A stretch of DNA of 64,000 nucleotides from Hepsetus odoe (lineage: Eukaryota > Chordata > Actinopteri > Characiformes > Hepsetidae): positions 3,563,224 through 3,627,223 of the forward strand of contig CM029367.1 of the NCBI GenBank assembly GCA_017165825.1, given 5' to 3'. Positions within the stretch are counted from its first letter, which is position 1, and each line of letters opens with the position of its first letter. The notes below the pieces were generated by a model. That model was not told where the DNA came from. It did not search any database and saw only the letters and a list, made by a program, of their open reading frames with translations. Positions 60,317 through 64,000 of the stretch are shown here, piece after piece. A program made the translations under genes and the position numbers.

Positions 60317-60603
60317 GCCACTTTATTAGAAACCCCTTCTTGTGTCCTCTCGCAGGTCATGGATTGGAAACACAAGTGTTTCTGAAAAGCATCCAGTGAG
60401 TGGACGTACGAGGTGGGCGTTTCCGATAAAGTGGCCAAGAAAGTGGAAGTAAGAGGTGGGTGTTTCTAATAAAGTGGCCAGTGAGTGGACACATAACTTA
60501 GGCGTTTTCAATAATGTGGCAAGAGTGCAAGTGAGAGGTGAGTGTTTCTAATAAAGTGACAAGTGAGAGGAAATACAAAATGGGTGTTTCTAATAAAGTG
60601 GCC
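60317..60603. repeat. 42-bp tandem repeat built on a transposon end
   Basis: GTGTTTCTAATAAAGTGGCC and variants recur five times, at about 60417, 60459, 60503, 60541 and 60583 (spacing 40-43 bp). One inverted copy, GGCCACTTTATTAGAAAC, lies at the left end (60317). The core is close to the terminal GGTGTATTTAATAAAGTGGC of the Tc1 relic at 23885. Confidence 0.85.
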
Positions 60604-60619
60604 GGATTTACTCAGATAG

Positions 60620-60804
60620 CCATGGGTTTGAGTCCAGGAGCAGTACTTTACCTTCAGATACCTTTGAGCAAGATACCGTCCCCGTCACTGCCCGTCACCG
60701 TATGTCTGGTCCCCGCCCCACTGCATGATGGGTTATATAAGCATATAAATGTTGTCTTTCACTGTGTGCTGTTTCACAGTGACAGTTAGTCACTTTCACT
60801 TTCA
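60620..60804 (+). mobile_element. tRNA-derived SINE, family A
   Basis: Starts near CATGGGTTTGAGTCCAGGAG (B-box-like), then CCTTTGAGCAAGATACCGTC and a tail TTAGTCACTTTCACTTTC. Confidence 0.8.
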
Positions 60805-61173
60805 ACCTGTAACAGCACGCTGTTCTGTGTTTGTGGGCGGAAATGTTTCCTGCATGTTTGGACTTAAAGACAACGACTACAATGGCGAACGCCTGTTTAT
60901 GCGTTCATCATGACACGTGTTCTGCAAAAGACAAGTGGCATCTGCGATGCGGCGCATAATGATCGCGGTAAAACAAAGCAGCATTTCTGCACAAGCTTGC
61001 TGCAGATTTGTGTGGCACGGGCTGCCTCACGTCTGGCATGAGCTGTTGTCGAAATTTGCCCATGGGCGCTGTGGATTTGACACTAGAGTGCTGATGAATC
61101 TCATCTGTTTAATGTGTTTATGCTTGCTAAGCCTACAAAGCTTATTGCTGTTCAATGGAGTGTCTCAAATTTG

Positions 61174-61232
<59 letters not shown>

Positions 61233-61654
61233 CTGATCATCATTCTTGGCATTGTTTGATGCAAACAGGGCTTGGGGCGCTGTAAAAATAAGACGAGTGT
61301 GAAAATCAGATGGTTTTTAAATGTTTCGTCGACATCATTAACACCTTAAACTTCAGGCTTATTATTCTGGCATTCATAATAATGCAAAAACACATTTTCC
61401 TCACTTTGTCGGGTGCAACAAGTAAACATGTGTTTGAAAATGTAATCTTGTCCATTCAGTCCACACATGCAAAGGAAGCGACGGAACCAGCCTTGTTGAA
61501 TTCCTTGATTTGTGATGTCACAAACATCAACCCTTCTGCATGGAAGTGTCTATGCAGTTTAGCTTCGTCCAGTTACATCCAGAAGATGTGATTCAGAATT
61601 TATAAAACTCCAAGTTGTTTTTACGTTTACTCCTATCTGTGCGTTCCACAAATT
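60805..61654. other. gene desert spacer with CT run
   Basis: No gene. A long CT microsatellite lies at 61176-61232. Confidence 0.4.
61176..61232. repeat. (CT)n microsatellite
   Basis: About 28 CT units, uninterrupted. Confidence 0.95.
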
Positions 61655-61960
61655 TGACAAAATTGGCAAAAACCCACTGAAAAGACGTCCCTCTGTGTGT
61701 CCTTCGGTGCAGGACAGACGGAAGGAGACGGAAGAGAGAGGACGGGGAGAGTGGACGGTGGAGTTCTGGCGTGTGTTGAGTGTGATGTCCGTGAAGGGAG
61801 AACTAGTAGAGACGTGGATGAAAGTGAAGCGGTGAAGTTAACGTTCATTCCTGTACTTTTTACTTTATACTCTCAGTACATTCCTGTACTTTTTACTTTA
61901 TACTCTCAGTACATTCCTGTACTTTTTACTTTATACTGTACATTTCAGTAATTTTTCACT
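61655..61960. repeat. dispersed repeat, family F (copy 2) with 33-bp tandem
   Basis: Shares the ACGTCCCTCTGTGTGTCC block and following sequence with 41820-42105. At 61846-61944 three copies of a 33-bp unit (CATTCCTGTACTTTTTAC and the next 15 bases) start at 61846, 61879 and 61912. Confidence 0.75.
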
Positions 61961-62039
61961 GATTAAAGGAGTTGCATTCGAACTTTAACCTTTACCAGAG
62001 TTGATTTCACACAAGTATTGGTATTTCAAATAAGTGAAA

Positions 62040-62281
62040 GCAAAAGTGAAAGTGACTAATCACCATTGTGAAACACAGCACAGCACAGCACACAGTGAAC
62101 CACGACAGAATGCAGCCTCTGCATTTAACCCACACACACACCATGCAGCAGGGGGCAGTTGTTGAAAGCGCCCAGGGAGCAGTGATAGGGACGGAACCTC
62201 ATGGCGACCTACTGGTCTGGGATTTAAAATTGACCTTCTGATCCGGGGGCCTAGTCCCTAAACACTAGGCCACCGCTACCC
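62040..62281 (-). mobile_element. tRNA-derived SINE, family A, full-length reference copy
   Basis: About 240 bp. The complement starts GGGGTAGCGGTGGCCTAGTG (A-box) and continues through GGTCAATTTTAAATCCCAG (decayed B-box) to the tail TAGTCACTTTCACTTTTGC. It contains every block found in the other copies. Confidence 0.9.
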
Positions 62282-63299
62282 CAACAACAGCTTGCTGGTG
62301 ATGTAAAAAGCTGATTGATCATGAATTACTCCGAAACTAATATTAGTATGTGATTATGGAAGATCAAAGAGGTGTGAAATAAGAAGATACTGGTTAGTCA
62401 GACTGACGGGAATGTCTACTAACATAGTGGAATATACAGTCCTGACTTATTTTTGCCCTCGGAGTCTCTTTTTCACTGAACCTGTCAGCGCTAGTTTTCC
62501 TGTTTCCTCAACTTCTAACACTCGCCTGCTTATCCTAATAACGCCGCTGGTTGACTTCAAACAGCATGTGTGAATTAAATCGTCATGCTGGCAAACCATT
62601 AAAGTATAATGGCTCGGAAACTGCTCAACATTACTGCCACGATAAGTAGTCCTGGCTGACAGGTGAGTCCGCCAAATAAATAAGTTGAAAATGCCGTGAT
62701 GGAATTATCCCGTGAGAACATGTACCATTAAAATGTATGACCCCCCATGAGATGCCAGCCTCTCGCACAATTACAAATTAGCCACACTGTCACGTTCACT
62801 GCTCCACCAACGGATCAGCTCTGGAAAACTGAATTCTGGAGAACGAGAAGGTGAGAACAGCTCCAGCTGCTGTACCGATTAGTACTTATTAGTTTTTCCT
62901 AAACAAAACGATTCCAGAAGACTCTTGGGTTGCCATTTTGAACACTCTTTCAGTGTCCTTACACACTTCCAGTATATTCTGGGGGTTAGTAGTGCAACAA
63001 GTCAACAACACTGGAACGAAAACTAGTGTTTTATGGTGAACATCACCAAGACATATCTGATCATCTGATCAAAGACTATTTTTAAGAACTTAAACCTTTA
63101 ACTTTCCACTTTATTTTATTCATGGGATTGATGGTGTCAGCAGTTCTGGTGCATTACGCTATTAAACACCATGGCAACGTGTTCTTAGATAGAGGTTAGA
63201 CCCAAATAAGCAAGACAATTTCACAAATAAGACCAATGAACAGCAGTTACTGCTGCTCCTGCTGTGCCGCCATCTTGGATTTTTGAGGTTGGGGTTGGA
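62282..63299. other. gene desert, part 7
   Basis: No exon supported; complex repeat-poor sequence, notably 62450-62830. Confidence 0.35.
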
Positions 63300-63720
63300 G
63301 AGACCCAATTTCAGGGGCTTTTCCAGTCCCGACATCCAACCTGGAACTTGAATATTCTGACCATTTCAACTGGAAGTCACATTAACCAGAAGAAGATGCT
63401 TGGATTCCACCTGAATTCCACACATCCAGTATGTATTCAGTGTTAGAGGCTGAACCATTTTCCACATTGTTATTCCAGAAGTTCCATCACTAACACACAT
63501 CCAGTGTGTGTTCTGCCTTGGTTGCTCATCCAGGCTATTCCAGGCGATGTCATTGGTCCAGCTCCGAACAATCTTCCAGTATTTACTGCAATTTTGTTTG
63601 CACTCCTGTATGTTTTCAGTGTCAACCACTCATGCTGTTGTAACACTTTATTATTCCGAGAGATCCAATTATGTTATACGTCCAGTGTTTTCGGTGTTAG
63701 TGCCCACCCATTAACATTGC
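63300..63720. repeat. degenerate repeat of about 72 bp
   Basis: CATCCAGTATGTATTCAGTG near 63425 recurs as CATCCAGTGTGTGTTCTG (63497), TTCCAGTATTTACTG (63570), TGTATGTTTTCAGTGTC (63607) and GTCCAGTGTTTTCGGTG (63680). Several are followed by a GTTAGxG motif. Very diverged. Confidence 0.55.
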
Positions 63721-64000
63721 TCGTACGTAGCTGCGGCGCAAGGTTAATCCAAAGCCATTTAAGCCTTTGTTTCCTTTAGCTTAAAGAGCATCAAAGGAAA
63801 AAAAATCATCCTAAAATCATCATTAAAGGCGGCGGTCGTGGACGACAGGCTACAATGTGACATTCTGTCAGAGTAAATATGGTTTAATAAATGAATTAGC
63901 TCCATAAATAATGGCTGTAATGACATTTTAGGGGACAATAAGTCTGAGCGTTGTCAGGAAATAGTTGATGTATGAGTTTCATGCCTCAGCAGTTCCTCAA
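63721..64000. other. window end, no gene recognised
   Basis: Complex repeat-poor sequence running off the window. Confidence 0.3.

Noticed and set aside
34100..64000. Exons of TCF7L2, NRAP or CASP7, the usual tetrapod neighbours of HABP2
   Set aside because: No frame shows an HMG box, nebulin repeats or a caspase domain.

Overview
The window is vertebrate nuclear DNA, almost certainly from a ray-finned (teleost) fish. Coding sequence is split into short exons with GT/AG introns. The background is AT-rich and crowded with short microsatellites, tRNA-derived SINEs, RTE-like LINE tails and Tc1/mariner relics of the kinds common in teleosts. There are no operons, ribosome binding sites or other prokaryotic signals. 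I cannot place the fish more precisely.

Layout. From 1 to 16.1 kb there is no protein gene, only dispersed repeats, a cluster of palindromic MITE-like arms (9.4-10.0 kb) and three identical tRNA-Gly(GCC) genes (10.15, 11.45 and 11.80 kb, the last inverted). From 16.23 to 24.44 kb on the + strand lies a complete 13-exon gene for a hyaluronan-binding protein 2 / factor VII-activating protease (habp2) orthologue: signal peptide, His/Pro-rich exon, acidic exon, three EGF domains, one kringle, a Lys/Pro/Thr-rich linker and a trypsin-type protease. All exon phases join, giving 694 residues. Convergent to it on the - strand, 25.37-28.95 kb, is a TRIM-family gene with coiled-coil exons of 96, 225, 20 and 143 nt and a 566-nt B30.2 (PRY-SPRY) exon. 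No RING or B-box exon was found. Its largest intron holds a 33-bp G-quadruplex-type minisatellite split by a SINE.

From about 29 to 64 kb I find no protein gene. The interval is a gene desert of repeats (SINEs, Tc1 relics, an RTE tail, several minisatellites) separated by stretches of complex, repeat-poor sequence that could include conserved regulatory elements, although that cannot be shown from one sequence.

The two protein genes have no evident shared pathway: habp2 encodes a secreted plasma protease, and the TRIM gene an intracellular coiled-coil/B30.2 scaffold. The most notable points are the two separate 12-bp coding-repeat expansions in habp2, the apparently RING-less TRIM gene, the G-rich intronic minisatellite, and a 69-bp repeat module found as a tandem dimer at three loci and, in part, next to Tc1 relics. 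Nothing here amounts to a clearly undescribed biological system.
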